Assembly: GCA_965153355.1 (NCBI GenBank)
Contig: OZ231127.1
Span: 16,058,001-16,122,000, forward strand
Reading direction: 5' to 3'
DNA length: 64,000 nt
Source: Flaccisagitta enflata
Lineage: Eukaryota; Chaetognatha; Sagittoidea; Aphragmophora
The first letter of the stretch is position 1, and every line of letters begins with the position of its first letter. This document shows, in pieces, positions 48,800-60,220 of this stretch. The notes beneath the pieces were generated by a model. The model saw nothing but the letters and a program-made list of their open reading frames with translations, was not told the origin of the DNA and made no database searches. The position numbers and the translations under genes were made by a program.

Positions 48800-50389
48800 C
48801 CAGTAATGGCGGCTGTCGCCGTATGGAAAAAAGTCGTAAGCATTGGTCACTTTTCACCATCTTTAGTCACTGAAATTTTGTTAGATCAAATCAAAAGCAA
48901 TTGTATGTATTGACTGCACTGAAAATCAGAGAAAAATAGGACTGAGCCAAATGAGCTAGATGAGCTAAAATAATCAAAATGATTCAACCAGACAACCAGC
49001 TTTGCTCACTGACATGCTTTCTTGTATTTGCATGCTTAAATCAAAACATTAATTTATTTATCCTGTTTAAAATCAGAGAAAAAGCACAAGCTAAATGAGC
49101 TAAATGAGCTAGAATACTTGAAAACGCCCTCACAGATGAGCAGCTCTGCTCACTGACATGTTTTTTTATTTGCTTGCTTAAACAAGTTTGAAAATATTCA
49201 TTCATTTATCATATTTGAAATCAGAAAGAACAGACTGAGCTAAGTTAGCTAAATGAGCTGAAATGCTCAAAAACGCCCTCACAGATGAGCAGCTGTGCTC
49301 ATAAACATGTTTTCTTGTATTTGCATGCTCAAACAAACATAAATACACTCTTTTATTGATCCTACACAAAATTGTAAAAAATCAAAAAAAATTTCATTCG
49401 AATTTTTCATAAATAAATCTTTAAAAAATCATAGCGCGAAAAATATTTGTTGTAGAGCATTCTGCTTGGCGCCAAATGAAAGAGAATTATCAAATTTACT
49501 TACCCTATCAATTTCATTGGAGGCCCCAATCGGTCGGTGGAGATGCTCAACTTTCCCATAAGAAAATGAAAACCCTGTTTCTCTCGAATATGTCAAAAAG
49601 TCGAAGACTGACTTCGACTTTTTTCCCGATTATAAAGTTGAGGATCTCCATCGACTGATTGAGGCCTCCAATGAAATTGATAGGGAAAGTAAATTTGATA
49701 ATTCTCTTTCATTTGGCGCCAAGCAGAATGCTCTACAACAAATATTTTTCGCGTTATGATTTTTTAAAGATTTATTGACAAAAAATTCAAATTGGATTTT
49801 TTTCTATTCATTATGATTTTAAGTAGGATCAATGAAAGAGTGTATTTATTTTTTTTTGAGCATGCAAATACAAGAAAACATGTTTATGAGCATAGCTGCT
49901 CATCTGTGAGGATGTTTTTGAGCATTCTAGCTCATTTAGCATATTTTGCTCAATCTTTTTTTCTTATTTCAAATGCGATAAATGAATAGATATTTTGATT
50001 CATGTTTAAGCAGGCAGATACAAAAAAGCATGTCAGTGAGCGTAACTGCTTTTCTGTGAGGGTGTTTTTGAGTATTTTTTCTCACTTAGCTCATTTAGCT
50101 CAGTTTTTTTTTATCTGATTTTTAATGGGATAAAATAGGATAAAAATTTGATGTGAGCATGCAAATACATGTGCAAATACATGTGCATGTCAGTGAGCAT
50201 AGCTGGTTGTTTGGTTGAGTGATTTTGAGCATTTTAGCTCATCTAGCTTATTTGGCTCAGTCCTATCTTTCTCTGATTTTAGTGCAATCAACACATACAA
50301 TTGCTCTTGATTTGATCTAACAAATAAAAAGAAGACGAGTGACCAATGCTTACGACTTTTTTCCTCACGGCGACAGCCGCCATTACTGG
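48800..50389. mobile_element. 1590-bp palindromic element with TA duplication
   Basis: Ends CCAGTAATGGCGGCTGTCGC and its complement, flanked by TA on both sides (48798-48799, 50390-50391). Arms of about 790 bp meet near 49620 and are built of 150-bp units with GAGCTAAATGAGCT and GCAGCTNTGCTCA motifs. It fills most of one LCAT intron. No coding frame. Confidence 0.9.
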
Positions 50390-50421
50390 TACTAGGACAT
50401 AGTTTCTCATCATCTTAACTT

Positions 50422-50476
50422 TTGTCTTTCTTTCTTTCTTTCTTTCTCTCTTTCTCTCTTTCTTTCTCTCTTTCTC

Positions 50477-50524
<48 letters not shown>

Positions 50525-50590
50525 TTTCTTCCTTACTTTCCTTTTTTCCTTCTTTCTTTCTTTCGTTCTTTCTTTTTTTTCCTTTCTACC
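50422..50590. repeat. (CTTT)n microsatellite
   Basis: CTTT with TCTC interruptions. Confidence 0.95.
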
Positions 50591-50607
50591 TTGCTCCCTT
50601 CATTCCA

Positions 50608-50680
50608 GTGTCTATAAACGCCAAAAAAGCAAAGTTTGACGGACGGACCAACCAATATAGCGTGCGAGCGACTAAAAACT
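50608..50680 (-). mobile_element. HP element hairpin end at a splice donor
   Basis: AAAGTTTGACGGACGGACC, AATATAGCGTGCGAGCGACT plus A's. The acyltransferase donor GTTAGT begins 3 bases away, so the intron starts in the element's A run. Confidence 0.75.
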
Positions 50681-50683
50681 AAC

Positions 50684-50921
50684 CCGTTTCGTAGCTTCTT
50701 TGTTCCTCCCTGATGAGTTTAGGATCGACAGATTTGATTCCTCTCGAGTCTCCAGCCACGTAGAGATTGAAGGCGACTGCGCTTCCAGCCCACGGCGTCC
50801 CCATCGGCACGAAGGCGTGGATGAAACGCCGCTTCCATTCCGAGTCGACGATGCGGGTCAGGAATTGAAGACCGAACACGCCACCGAGTGAATGAGTTAA
50901 TAACACGACACGTTCCCCAGT
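50684..50921 (-). CDS. PLA2G15: LCAT/PLA2G15-like acyltransferase, nucleophile exon
   Basis: The 238-bp exon runs from acceptor atttcag at 50922 to donor G|GTTAGT. It encodes GERVVLLTHSLGGVFGLQFL, with the nucleophile Ser in HSLGG, then FVPMGTPWAGSAVAFNLYVA, SGD-like residues and IREEQRSYETG, all typical of the lipase/acyltransferase fold of LCAT and lysosomal phospholipase A2. The intron starts inside the hairpin end of a partial HP element and also holds a 1.59-kb palindromic element. Confidence 0.95.
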
Positions 50922-51027
50922 CTGAAATGCAAACGTGCATGTGTAGCGCAGATATGTTTTCTACTGTGCAAAATGTGATCAGACATTCAAAAATATCATA
51001 TCAGCGACCACGACGAAAACAAGAAGG

Positions 51028-51388
<361 letters not shown>

Positions 51389-51410
51389 AATGACATAAAA
51401 ACAACCTCAC

Positions 51411-51600
51411 CCTTTCGACGGTTTCCTCGATGAGTGCTTTAAGCTTTAGAAAGAACTCCGTTTGGGAATTGGGTGCGAATCGGAAATCGTAAGGCGCCGC
51501 TCTAACGTCCAATCCCCGTTTGTAGCCCCATTTTGACGTCATGTGGCGCACCAACGTCGCCGCCACGTTTCCAACGTCACCAACGACCCACGCCAACCAA
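51411..51600 (-). CDS. PLA2G15: LCAT/PLA2G15-like acyltransferase, upstream exon
   Basis: The 190-bp exon has acceptor gctccag at 51602-51601 and donor AGG|GTGAGG. It encodes WLAWVVGDVGNVAATLVRHM, then WGYKRGLDVRAAPYDFRFAP, matching the WGYTRG-DVRGAPYDWR-AP signature, then LKALIEETVER. The enzyme class transfers or releases acyl chains of phospholipids and is usually secreted or lysosomal. The four exons give 316 codons plus stop. The N-terminal exons (signal peptide, oxyanion-hole region) were not found upstream to 64000. Confidence 0.93.
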
Positions 51601-51604
51601 CTGG

Positions 51605-53040
51605 AGCATGCCAACAGAGAATAAAGAGGGCGTACAATTTTACCCTATCATGAGCACAAATGTACCCTGCTTTCAATATCGAGTGTTACCAGCAAAACCT
51701 TTATTGTGTCTAACGTATATATTTTTGGAAATTCAGGTAGGATTTGCCAAAAAGCATATAACCTACCATTTGTTCATGCAAAATTTCAAAGGACTGGCTC
51801 AAGCCGTTTGGCTTCCACATGATTTTGAATGAAAATAAGATAAACCCCATTGGAGGATTTTTTAAAAAATTGATTAACTGACACTGTGACATTGAATCAT
51901 TGTCATTTCTTAACGAATCAAGCAAAAATGGCCAGATTTGTCTTGAAAGAAGGATTTTAGTCTCAGTTTATGTATCTCTGTAGAAAAAGACCAAATCTTT
52001 GAAATCTATGTGGAAAATCTGGGTTTTCCTTTGAATTTTTGTAGTTTGAGCAGGTTTCAAATAACAACAACTGTATTTCAGCACCAAAATTCTTAAAGAA
52101 TGGTGAAAAGCTAAAATGATTCAAATTAAGTGTCAATTATTGACTATACATGACTTATTTGGTCATTCCAGCTCATGATGCACAAAGTTTATAAGGGTTC
52201 ATACATATAAAATCGCTCAAAAATGTGTTTTTTCGGCAAATTTTGCTCAAATTTTATCAAATTTCAAAAACATGTAGACGATAAACCGCTAGACCCAGCA
52301 TGACGAAATTTTGCATGAAATAATGGTAAGTTATCAGTTATGTGCTTTCAGACAAAACCAACCGGATTTTCTAAAAATAAATACTTTAGACGCACTGTGC
52401 CTTATCTGGACGATTAGCGTTAACACCCTCAACTTTGGGGGGCCAAAAATCAAAATTGCAATTTTTGTATCAAAATTGATTCTAGTGGTAAGGAAAAACA
52501 TAAACTAAGACCAATCAAAAAATTTTAGCCGATTTTATTGATTTTTGTGGCCTCACGAGCTTACAGAAGTTGAAAAACAGCGAAATTTTTGCATCAAAAT
52601 TTCGACCATTTTTCTCCTTACCTTTTGCTGAAAAATTATCATTGTGGGCTCAAAAATCCATATAGAGACATGCGATTTTTTTTGCTGGCTCGGTCTTGAG
52701 TAGTTCTATCAGCTAGAAAAAAAAATTGTCCCAAAATTGAAAAATTAATGGGGTATTTTTAAAAATGCTACATTTTAGATATTTTCGGAATAAAAAATTT
52801 GTGAAAAGTAGGTCTGGAACTTATATTGCCCCAAGAAACCCCACCAATTTTTTTTCATGATTTGAAAGCCCTATTAGGGTAGAGTCTCGGACCACTTTCA
52901 AAACTTGAGGAACCTGGCGGAACATTGGTCATCTAGGGGCATAAATGCTCACATGTCAAAATTTGGTCATAGTCAGGGAGCTTAACGGCAAAAACTAAAA
53001 TGTACATATATTAGTCAGTCCAGATACTACAAGATAAAGC
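51605..53040. other. Upstream of the LCAT exons, no further exon found
   Basis: AT-rich DNA. The N-terminal acyltransferase exons were expected on the minus strand here or beyond, but no oxyanion-hole signature was seen. Confidence 0.45.
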
Positions 53041-53233
53041 AGCATGCGGCGCACCTTGCTATCGCAACCATGTCGTCATCAAAATTCTATGAGCAACCTG
53101 CATAGCATTTGATAGACATCAAAGATATAACTCGACATTGTTGGCCTGCTTTATCTTCTATTGTCCAGTAGCTGCGACGGCGTCTACTTCAGTGAGGGAT
53201 TTGCGCTTATCTCCCTCCTCCATCTCGATCGGT

Positions 53234-53234
53234 T

Positions 53235-53322
<88 letters not shown>
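53234..53322. repeat. (TC)n microsatellite
   Basis: About 88 bp of TC that abuts the HP element to its right. Confidence 0.97.
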
Positions 53323-53324
<2 letters not shown>

Positions 53325-53325
53325 C

Positions 53326-53469
53326 TTTTTAGTCGCGGACACGCGACTCTACACCTTGCCGTGTCGGTCGGTCCGTCCGTCCCGTAACATTTCTAAATTC
53401 CGAGCGGTTTTCGCACTACTGCTCCTGCCCAACCGTCCGGGACTGTATTGCCGTGTATCCGGCCTTGTT
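53326..53469 (+). mobile_element. HP element (GTCGCGGAC type), complete
   Basis: TTTTT, palindrome AGTCGCGGACACGCGACT (53331-53348), CTACACCTTGCCGTGTCGGT, GCTCCTGCCCAACCGTCC and end GTGTATCCGGCCTTGTT. About 140 bp, among the shortest complete copies. Confidence 0.92.
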
Positions 53470-53612
53470 TTTTCTCTCCGAGGAACGTTGTAGATATAGA
53501 AGAAAAAGAGATTTCCTTTCCTCCTATATCAATTTCGTTCATGTCAAATTTGCTTGGTAGTGACTACATCTGCAGTAATTGTGCAAACTATCAAAACACA
53601 AGGTCTGTCACC

Positions 53613-54490
53613 TTTTTAGATGCGTCCGTCAGGAACGCATCTCTATAAGAGGGTCTGTCCGTCTGTTGGTCCGTCCGTTGGTCCGTCCGTCGGTCGGTTG
53701 GTCCTTCCATTACGCCTGTGCAAAAACCGTGTTTCTCGGCTGTTTTTGGCCATGGTGAAAAACCTATACCAAAACAAATGATCGACCAACATGTTTTGAG
53801 AGCCTCCTTTACTACTCAGTCGTTTTTCCCGTCTGTATGTTTATCTGTCTCTCCAGATACAGTAGATCTCGTCTAGACTTGAGATAACGGGGGCAAGAAT
53901 TGTAGGAAAACAAATGAAGCCAGGGGAGTGATATTTCAAACATAGACTAATAACGGCATGCTTTATTGCCCATGATAACTGGTTGCCATGGAAACACATT
54001 TCCATGTATTCTCGCTAAAGTATCAATAGTTTGAGAGATCTTTTTAGGGAACATTGCTTAAAATCAAATTTGCAACAACTCTTCCACAGTATGTTCTGTA
54101 AGAATGTCGCTTGTTTAGTGGTTGCTAGAGGTTGTCATACATAGATACGCTCCCTAGCAACGGCCAAACGAGTGACATTCTTACAGAACATACTGTGGGA
54201 AAGTTGTAGCAAATCTTATTTTAAGCAATGTTCCCTAAAAAAATCTCTCAAAATATTGATACTTTAGCAAGAATACCTGGAAATGTGTTTCCATGGCAAC
54301 CAGCTATCGTGGGGAATTAAGCATCCTTTGATTAGTCTATGATCCAAATATCGCTCCGCTGCCTTCATTGGTCTTTCCACAATGCTTGCCCCCATTATCT
54401 CAAGTCTAGACGAGATCTACTGTATGTCATGTGACATCAATACACGCAGAGAAACAGTCCAGACGCATCGTTACCCGGTCGGGCTTGTAA
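53613..54490 (+). mobile_element. HP-type element (GATGCG) carrying a foldback insert
   Basis: Palindrome with stem AGATGCG/CGCATCT at 53618-53642, GGTCCGTCCG tract, CATTACGCCTGTGCAAAAAC and the right end TTACCCGGTCGGGCTTGT. It is interrupted at 53860-54422. The element at 56887-57159 is the same without the insert. Confidence 0.9.
53860..54422. mobile_element. 563-bp foldback (mariner-type ends, TA duplication)
   Basis: Ends CAGTAGATCTCGTCTAGACT and exact inverse, flanked by TA. Arms of about 265 bp. The CAGT start and TA duplication fit Tc1/mariner-derived miniature elements. No transposase. Confidence 0.92.
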
Positions 54491-54534
54491 CAACATACCA
54501 CGGTCTTTTGGGTGCCGGAAATCATAGTGGAAAA

Positions 54535-54916
54535 AACAAGGCCAACACCTATAAGTCGCGTGCGAGATTTACAGGGTAAGAAAGACTTAGAATGACTTAG
54601 AATGACTTAGAATGACTTAGAATGACTTAAAATGTCCAAAAAGGACTTAAGATGACTAAAAAACCTAATGACCAAAAATGACTTAAAATAACTTAAAATG
54701 ACTTGGAATGACTTAAAATGACTTAGAATGACTCAAAATGACTTAGAATAACTATTAATGACTAAAAAAAACTTAAAATGACCTAAGAGTTGACGTTATA
54801 TTACAAAAAAAGTAAAGCGTGACGGACGGACCGACGGACGGACGGACGGACCGACGGACGGACGGACGGACGGACCGACAAAGCAGGGTGTAGAGTCGCG
54901 TGCACGCGACTAAAAA
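54535..54916 (-). mobile_element. HP element, GACTTAGAAT variant (inverted partner of 55440)
   Basis: AACAAGGCCAACACCTATAA, CGCGTGCGAGATTTACAGGG, about 18 units of GACTTAGAAT/GACTTAAAAT, a GACGGACC tract and palindrome AGTCGCGTGCACGCGACT. Confidence 0.93.
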
Positions 54917-55261
54917 TATCATTATTATTTTTTTCATTTTCTGAGGCCGAAATTCTAAGAAAGCCAAGCACAGGGAAATTTTGCATTTTGAAAAACATAG
55001 TTCTCTCTGTAATCGATTTGGGAAGAGAACTATGTTCTTCGTTTTTTTCATTTTTTCATTTCCTATGCAACTTTTGAATTTCGACCAGCCCCCTTTCAGT
55101 GACTAAAAGTAAAATAAGTCAAAATTTTTGAAACAATTTTTTTGGTGACATTGGCTAAACTTGGTCCTCTTGCAAAATGAATGCAAATATTTCTTTTGAA
55201 TATTATGTCTGAGCCATCTCAATCACTTTTATTCACTTATCTTTGCATTTTCATTTATACA

Positions 55262-55950
55262 TTTTTAGTCGCGTGCTACGCGACTCTACACCCCGCTTTG
55301 TCGGTCCGTCCGTCGGTCCGTCGGTCCGTCGGTCCATCGGTCCGTCGGTCCGTCGGTCCATCGGTCCGTCGGTCCGTCGGTCCGTTGTTCCGTCCGTCTG
55401 TTGGTACGTCCGTCGGTCCGTGCGTCCATCACACTTTACTTTTTAGTCGCGTGCACGCGAATCTACACCCCGCTTTATCGGTCCGTCCGTCGGTCCGTCC
55501 GTCCGTCCGTCGGTCCGTCCGTCCGTCGGTCCGTCCGTCACACTTTACTTTTTTTGTAATATAACGTCAACTCTTAGGTCATTTTAAGTTTTTTTTAGTC
55601 ATTAATAGTTATTCTAAGTCATTTTGAGTCATTCTAAGTCATTTTAAGTCATTCCAAGTCATTTTAAGTTATTTTAAGTCATTTTTGGTCATTAGGTTTT
55701 TTAGTCATCTTAAGTCCTTTTTGGACATTTTAAGTCATTCTAAGTCATTCTAAGTCATTCTAAGTCATTCTAAGTCATTCTAAGTCTTTCTTACCCTGTA
55801 AATCTCGCACGCGACTTATAGGTGTTGGCCTTGTTTTTGGTTTTTGTGGTTTTTGGCCTCACTGCTCCTGCCCAAATGATATGGTAACCTCAATTACAGC
55901 CCCTGCCCACCCACACGCGACTGGGGTAGCCGTGTATCCGGCCTTGTTTC
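55262..55950 (+). mobile_element. HP element interrupted by another HP element
   Basis: The outer copy starts AGTCGCGTGCTACGCGACT at about 55265, has a GTCGGTCC tract to CACACTTTACTTTT (55440), and resumes at 55836 (GTTTTTGGCCTCACTGCTCC ... GTGTATCCGGCCTTGTT). The inner copy 55440-55835 is the GACTTAGAAT variant in inverted orientation to 54535-54916. Confidence 0.92.
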
Positions 55951-56130
55951 TACTTTGACCTTTTATGAAACACAAATCTTGCCTTCGGAGGGAAGCCGTC
56001 ATAAAGAGAATATTACTGAATGTACATTGTGAAGTTATACAATCACGAGTCTTTAGTTTGAGTAACAAATTGGATGACACAGAAAGACAGATACAAAGAG
56101 AGACAGGCAGATATCCCTCGAAACACATCA

Positions 56131-56540
56131 TTTTTAGTCGCGTGCACGCGACTCTACAACCCACTTTGTTTGTCCATCCGTCGGTTTGTCGGTCGGTTGG
56201 TCCCCATTTTTCAAATGGTCAGCGATACCCGTTGCCCCTAAGTTAGGGTATGTAAGGGATTTGGGCCTCAAGACTGGGATTTGGGCCTCGAGCCTAGGAT
56301 ATGGGCCTCGAGGCTGAGATATGGGCCTGGAGGTTGGGGGGAGGGGGGGTGCGGAGGTGGAGAAGAAGGAGGAGGAGGAGGAGGAGGAGGAGGAGCAAAT
56401 TCCTCATATGTGTGAAAGCATAGGTCATCGACCTCTTTGGGGCCGCTGCCCTGCTCCCTCCCTCGACTACTATCGTAACTTACTTATGCAGGGCAAGGGT
56501 ACCGCTGACCATCTAACGCTTTTGCGACTATTCTATGGTG
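56131..56540 (+). mobile_element. HP hairpin end plus GGTCAGCGG module
   Basis: Palindrome AGTCGCGTGCACGCGACT at about 56136, then AAATGGTCAGCGATACCCGT. Four 20-bp GGGCCTCGAGGCTGAGATAT-like units and a GGAGGA tract follow. The module ends in inverse, GGGTACCGCTGACCATCTAA and CGCTTTTGCGACTATT, so the module itself has inverted ends. Confidence 0.8.
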
Positions 56541-56886
56541 CATAAAATACCGAAAGGAAGACAGATGGACAAACGGATGGACAGATGGATGGACTGACAG
56601 GCGGACGGAGAGATGGATGGCTGGAAAAAGCCTCTCTTAAAATAGCGTTTCCACAATCAAATAGGGGAGTTGAATTCAAGCACTTAATTAATATTCATCT
56701 TCTCCTCTTCCTTCTCATCCTTGATCCCTCACAACCGATGCCATGCTTATTTAGAATGTGTGACTATGGCAAAGGAAAAAAATGAAACACTTCTTCTTAG
56801 GTGCGCCAACCCACCTCCATATCTGGTCGTGTCCGTTAGTGATGCTAACCTTTGACAAACCATCGGATCTAATGGCCTTATTGGCG

Positions 56887-57159
56887 TTTTTAGATGCGTC
56901 TGTCCGGAACGCATATCTATAAGTGGGTCGGTCCATTCGTCCGTCCATTACGCATGTGCAAAAACCACGTTTTTTGGCTGTTTTTGGCCACAGTGAGATC
57001 ATTAACTGAAACAGACGATCAACCAACATGTTACGAGAGCCTCCTTTACTTCTTAGTCGTTTCACCCGTCTGTTCGTCCATCTGTCTCTCCAATTATGTC
57101 ACATGATCAATACACGCAAAGACACAGTCCGGAAGCATAGTTGCCCGGTCGGGCTTGTT
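56887..57159 (+). mobile_element. HP-type element (GATGCG), uninterrupted
   Basis: AGATGCGTCTGTCCGGAACG, CATTACGCATGTGCAAAAAC, CGATCAACCAACATGTTACG, GAGAGCCTCCTTTACTTCTT and end TTGCCCGGTCGGGCTTGTT. It serves as the empty counterpart of 53613-54490. Confidence 0.92.
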
Positions 57160-57265
57160 CATATTTCTACGGAATGTCCAACGCAAAATTTAGTACGCAT
57201 ATTGCTGAGGAAGCTGAGCTATGAATGAATGAATGAATTTATTTCAACAGCAATAAACCAGTGAG

Positions 57266-58126
57266 CACGGCGTCCAGGAACAAACCATAGTTCGAAAAAA
57301 ATGGTCATGACTCCTGACCTAGGAAAATGTCTTTTTAGATCCATTAGCTATCAATTTATGGCAAAAATTAAAAAATCTGCTTGGAAATTAATAATTAATG
57401 GTCAAATAATGATTAAAAAAAAAGTATTTTCAAGCATTTTTTAGATTAATAATTGTATTCATGGCTTCTTAAGTATGAAAAACTAATAAAAAGTTTGGCT
57501 TCAGTGGCCGCACTATTGCTTTTACCTATTTCAGTTTGTTTAGAGTGATTTTTCAATAATCAAAACAAAAGAAATGTTAAAAACTACTGTAAAATGATTT
57601 TTTTTTCACTATTTTTAATTATTTACTTTTAAGATCTCATCTATCAAATATTACTTAAAACTAGCTGGTTCATATTCCAGCATGTGTATTTCAACAATAT
57701 GTATAAACTTTTCATATTTTTCAAAATTTTAAAAAAAATATTTATGAAAATAAGCTTAAAAAAATAAGCTTAAAAAAATAAGCTTAAAAAAAAAATCAAT
57801 TTGCTAATTTGAACTAGTTTTTTTTTCAGCTTTTATCTGTAGAATAACCCTCTAAACTTAGCAAACAGGTAAAAGCATTTTCACAGCAACAATTGCCACA
57901 TTTTTCAGATGTTTTTTAAATTGCTGGAAGTTATAATCTTAATTTTTAACATAAAAAATATGTTTAATTGCTTTATTTTTGCTATCTTCAGGCTTTAAAT
58001 TCTATATTTCTAAGCCAACTTTAATTATTGCCATAATTTGATAGCTAATGCATCAAAAAAGACATTTTCTTACGTAAGGAGCCTTGACCATTTTTTTCGA
58101 CCTATGGTTTGTTCCTGGACGCCGTG
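57266..58126. mobile_element. 861-bp foldback element, 4-bp target duplication
   Basis: Ends CACGGCGTCCAGGAACAAAC and its inverse, flanked by TGAG on both sides (57262-57265, 58127-58130). Arms of about 400 bp are AT-rich and imperfect towards the centre. Confidence 0.9.
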
Positions 58127-58219
58127 TGAGTTAAGTTGCGTTGGAGGTGGTGAAGTCAGTAATATGAATCGGCTTTTGTCAAACAACGTCCTCTTCATCC
58201 AAAAAAAAAAAAAAGATTG

Positions 58220-58303
58220 TTTTCCCACTTTTCAACTCGATCAATACGGACCGACAGACCGACAAAGCCTCTTATGGAGTTGCGTGTCTGCAACTGAAAA
58301 AAG
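58220..58303 (-). mobile_element. HP element hairpin-end fragment (GTTGCG)
   Basis: CGGACCGACAGACCGACAAA, GCCTCTTATGGAGTTGCGTG and a palindrome GTTGCGTGTCTGCAAC, running into a GAAA tract. Confidence 0.75.
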
Positions 58304-58416
58304 GAAAGGAAGAAAAAAGAAAGAAAGGAAGGTAGAAAGAAACATAGAAAGAAAGAAGGAAAGAAAGGAAGAAAGAAAGAAAGAAAGAAGGAAGGAAAGA
58401 AGGAAGGAAAGAAGGA

Positions 58417-58483
<67 letters not shown>

Positions 58484-58655
58484 TAGGAAAGTGAAAAAAA
58501 AAGAAAGTAAGAAAGAAAAAAGAAAGCAAAAAAAATAAAGGAAGAAAGGAAGAAAGACAGAAAGAAAGAAAAAAAGAAAAAAAAAGAAAGAAAAAAAAAG
58601 GAAGATAGATAGAAAAAAAGAAGGAAAGAAGGAAAGTGAGAAAGAAGGAAGAAAA
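58300..58655. repeat. (GAAA)n/(GGAA)n microsatellite
   Basis: About 350 bp of GAAA and GGAA units. Confidence 0.96.
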
Positions 58656-58785
58656 CAAGGCCGAATACACGGCGATCCAGTCGCGGATGGTTGCGCAGGA
58701 GCAGTTCTGCGAAAATTGGTCGGAATTCAGAAATGTGAAGGATGGAAGGACCAACGGACCGACCGACAGAGCACTAAATAGAAAG
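58653..58785 (-). mobile_element. HP element (GTCGCGGA type), hairpin end lost
   Basis: AACAAGGCCGAATACACGGC, AGTCGCGGATGGTTGCGCAG, GAGCAG and a GACCAACGG tract. Confidence 0.82.
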
Positions 58786-58824
58786 AAAATCGAATGAGAA
58801 AAAAAAGAATATCAAGGAAAATAG

Positions 58825-59430
58825 TCGCAAAAGCGTTAGATGGTCAGCGGTGCCCGTTGCCCCTATATGATTGTATGTGGGTGTGAGGTGGTTAGAGGGG
58901 CAGCGGCCCCGAAGGGGCCGATGACCTATGCTGTTTTTATTTGAGCCTCAAGGCTGGGATTAGGGCCTGGAGGTTGGAATTGGGGCCTTGAGGATAGGAT
59001 TTGAACCTCGAGGCTAGGATTTGAGCCTCGAGGCTGGGATTTGATGCTTGAGGCTGGGATTTGAGTCTTAAAACTGGAATTTGAGCCTCAAGACTGAGAT
59101 TTGAGCCGTGCGACTGGGATTTGAGCCTCGAGACTGGGATTTGAGCCTTGAGACTGGGATTTGAGCCTTGAGACTGGGATTTGAGCCTTGAGATTGGGAT
59201 TTGAGCGTCAAGACCAGGATTTGAGCCTCAAGGCTGGGATTTAAGCCTCGAGGCTTGGATTTGAGCTTTGAGGCTAGGATTTGAGCCTATAGGCTGAGAT
59301 TTGAGCCTCGAGGCTAGGATTTGGGCCTCGAGGGGGGGGGACGAATAAGAAGAAGGAGGAGAAGGAGAACTTTTCCCTATGTGTGAAAGCATACATCATC
59401 GGCCCCTTCGGGGCCGCTGCCCAAAAAGGA
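58825..59430. repeat. GGTCAGCGG module with 20-bp palindromic-unit minisatellite
   Basis: ATAGTCGCAAAAGCGTTAGA, GGTCAGCGGTGCCCGTTGCC, GGCAGCGGCCCCGAAGGGGC and GATGACCTATGC. About 20 units of GGGATTTGAGCCTCGAGGCT follow (58940-59335), then a G run and the inverse end ATCATCGGCCCCTTCGGGGC, CGCTGCCC. Confidence 0.9.
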
Positions 59431-59479
59431 CTGTTTCACAAGTGGAACAATAGTGGACTTTTAAAGTGAACAACAGTGG

Positions 59480-59598
59480 ACAAAGAGGCCAATAAGGTGC
59501 GCCAAGTGGATCGTCAAACAAATGCGTTTCTTGACCAACTGACCAACCAACCAACCGATGGACACAGCCATTTATACAGGTGCTTTGGCGCACCTAAA
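59480..59598 (-). mobile_element. HP-related element, GGTGCGCC type
   Basis: AGGCCAATAAGGTGCGCC at the left, GACCAACC tract, GATGGACACAGCCATTTATA, and terminal stem AGGTGC/GCACCT (59578-59595). Confidence 0.85.
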
Positions 59599-59727
59599 CA
59601 GAATTTTCAAAAACATTCCCTCTCAATATAACCAAAAAGTAAACTGGTTAAGTGTATTCTCATGAATGTATCTGTGGGTGATAGAGTATCTCTCTACCTT
59701 TTCACTTTTCTATGTGTGGGTCTGCGA

Positions 59728-59730
<3 letters not shown>

Positions 59731-59824
<94 letters not shown>

Positions 59825-59825
59825 A

Positions 59826-59896
<71 letters not shown>

Positions 59897-59927
59897 TGTG
59901 TGTTTGAATATATGTGTGTGTGTATAA

Positions 59928-60012
<85 letters not shown>
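59731..60012. repeat. (GT)n microsatellite
   Basis: GT in three blocks with TATAAATG and TTTGAATATATG interruptions. Confidence 0.98.
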
Positions 60013-60220
60013 TATGTGTTTGAAACGTAGATTGCTTTGATCACATTTGTCTGGGGTCTTTGGAGTGATGTGTATTTGTTTTCTATTTCATGACTTCTGG
60101 AGCCAGCGGTGCGCAGCGTGTCTTGAAGAAATGAGGAAAAAGTGCCTTTTTTTTCATTTAACAAATAACAACGCAAATATTTGCTTGAATCGGCTCCTTA
60201 CGTCAGACACGCTTTTATCA

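Noticed and set aside
59731-60012. (GT)n as telomeric repeat
   Set aside because: A plain dinucleotide microsatellite inside unique flanks.
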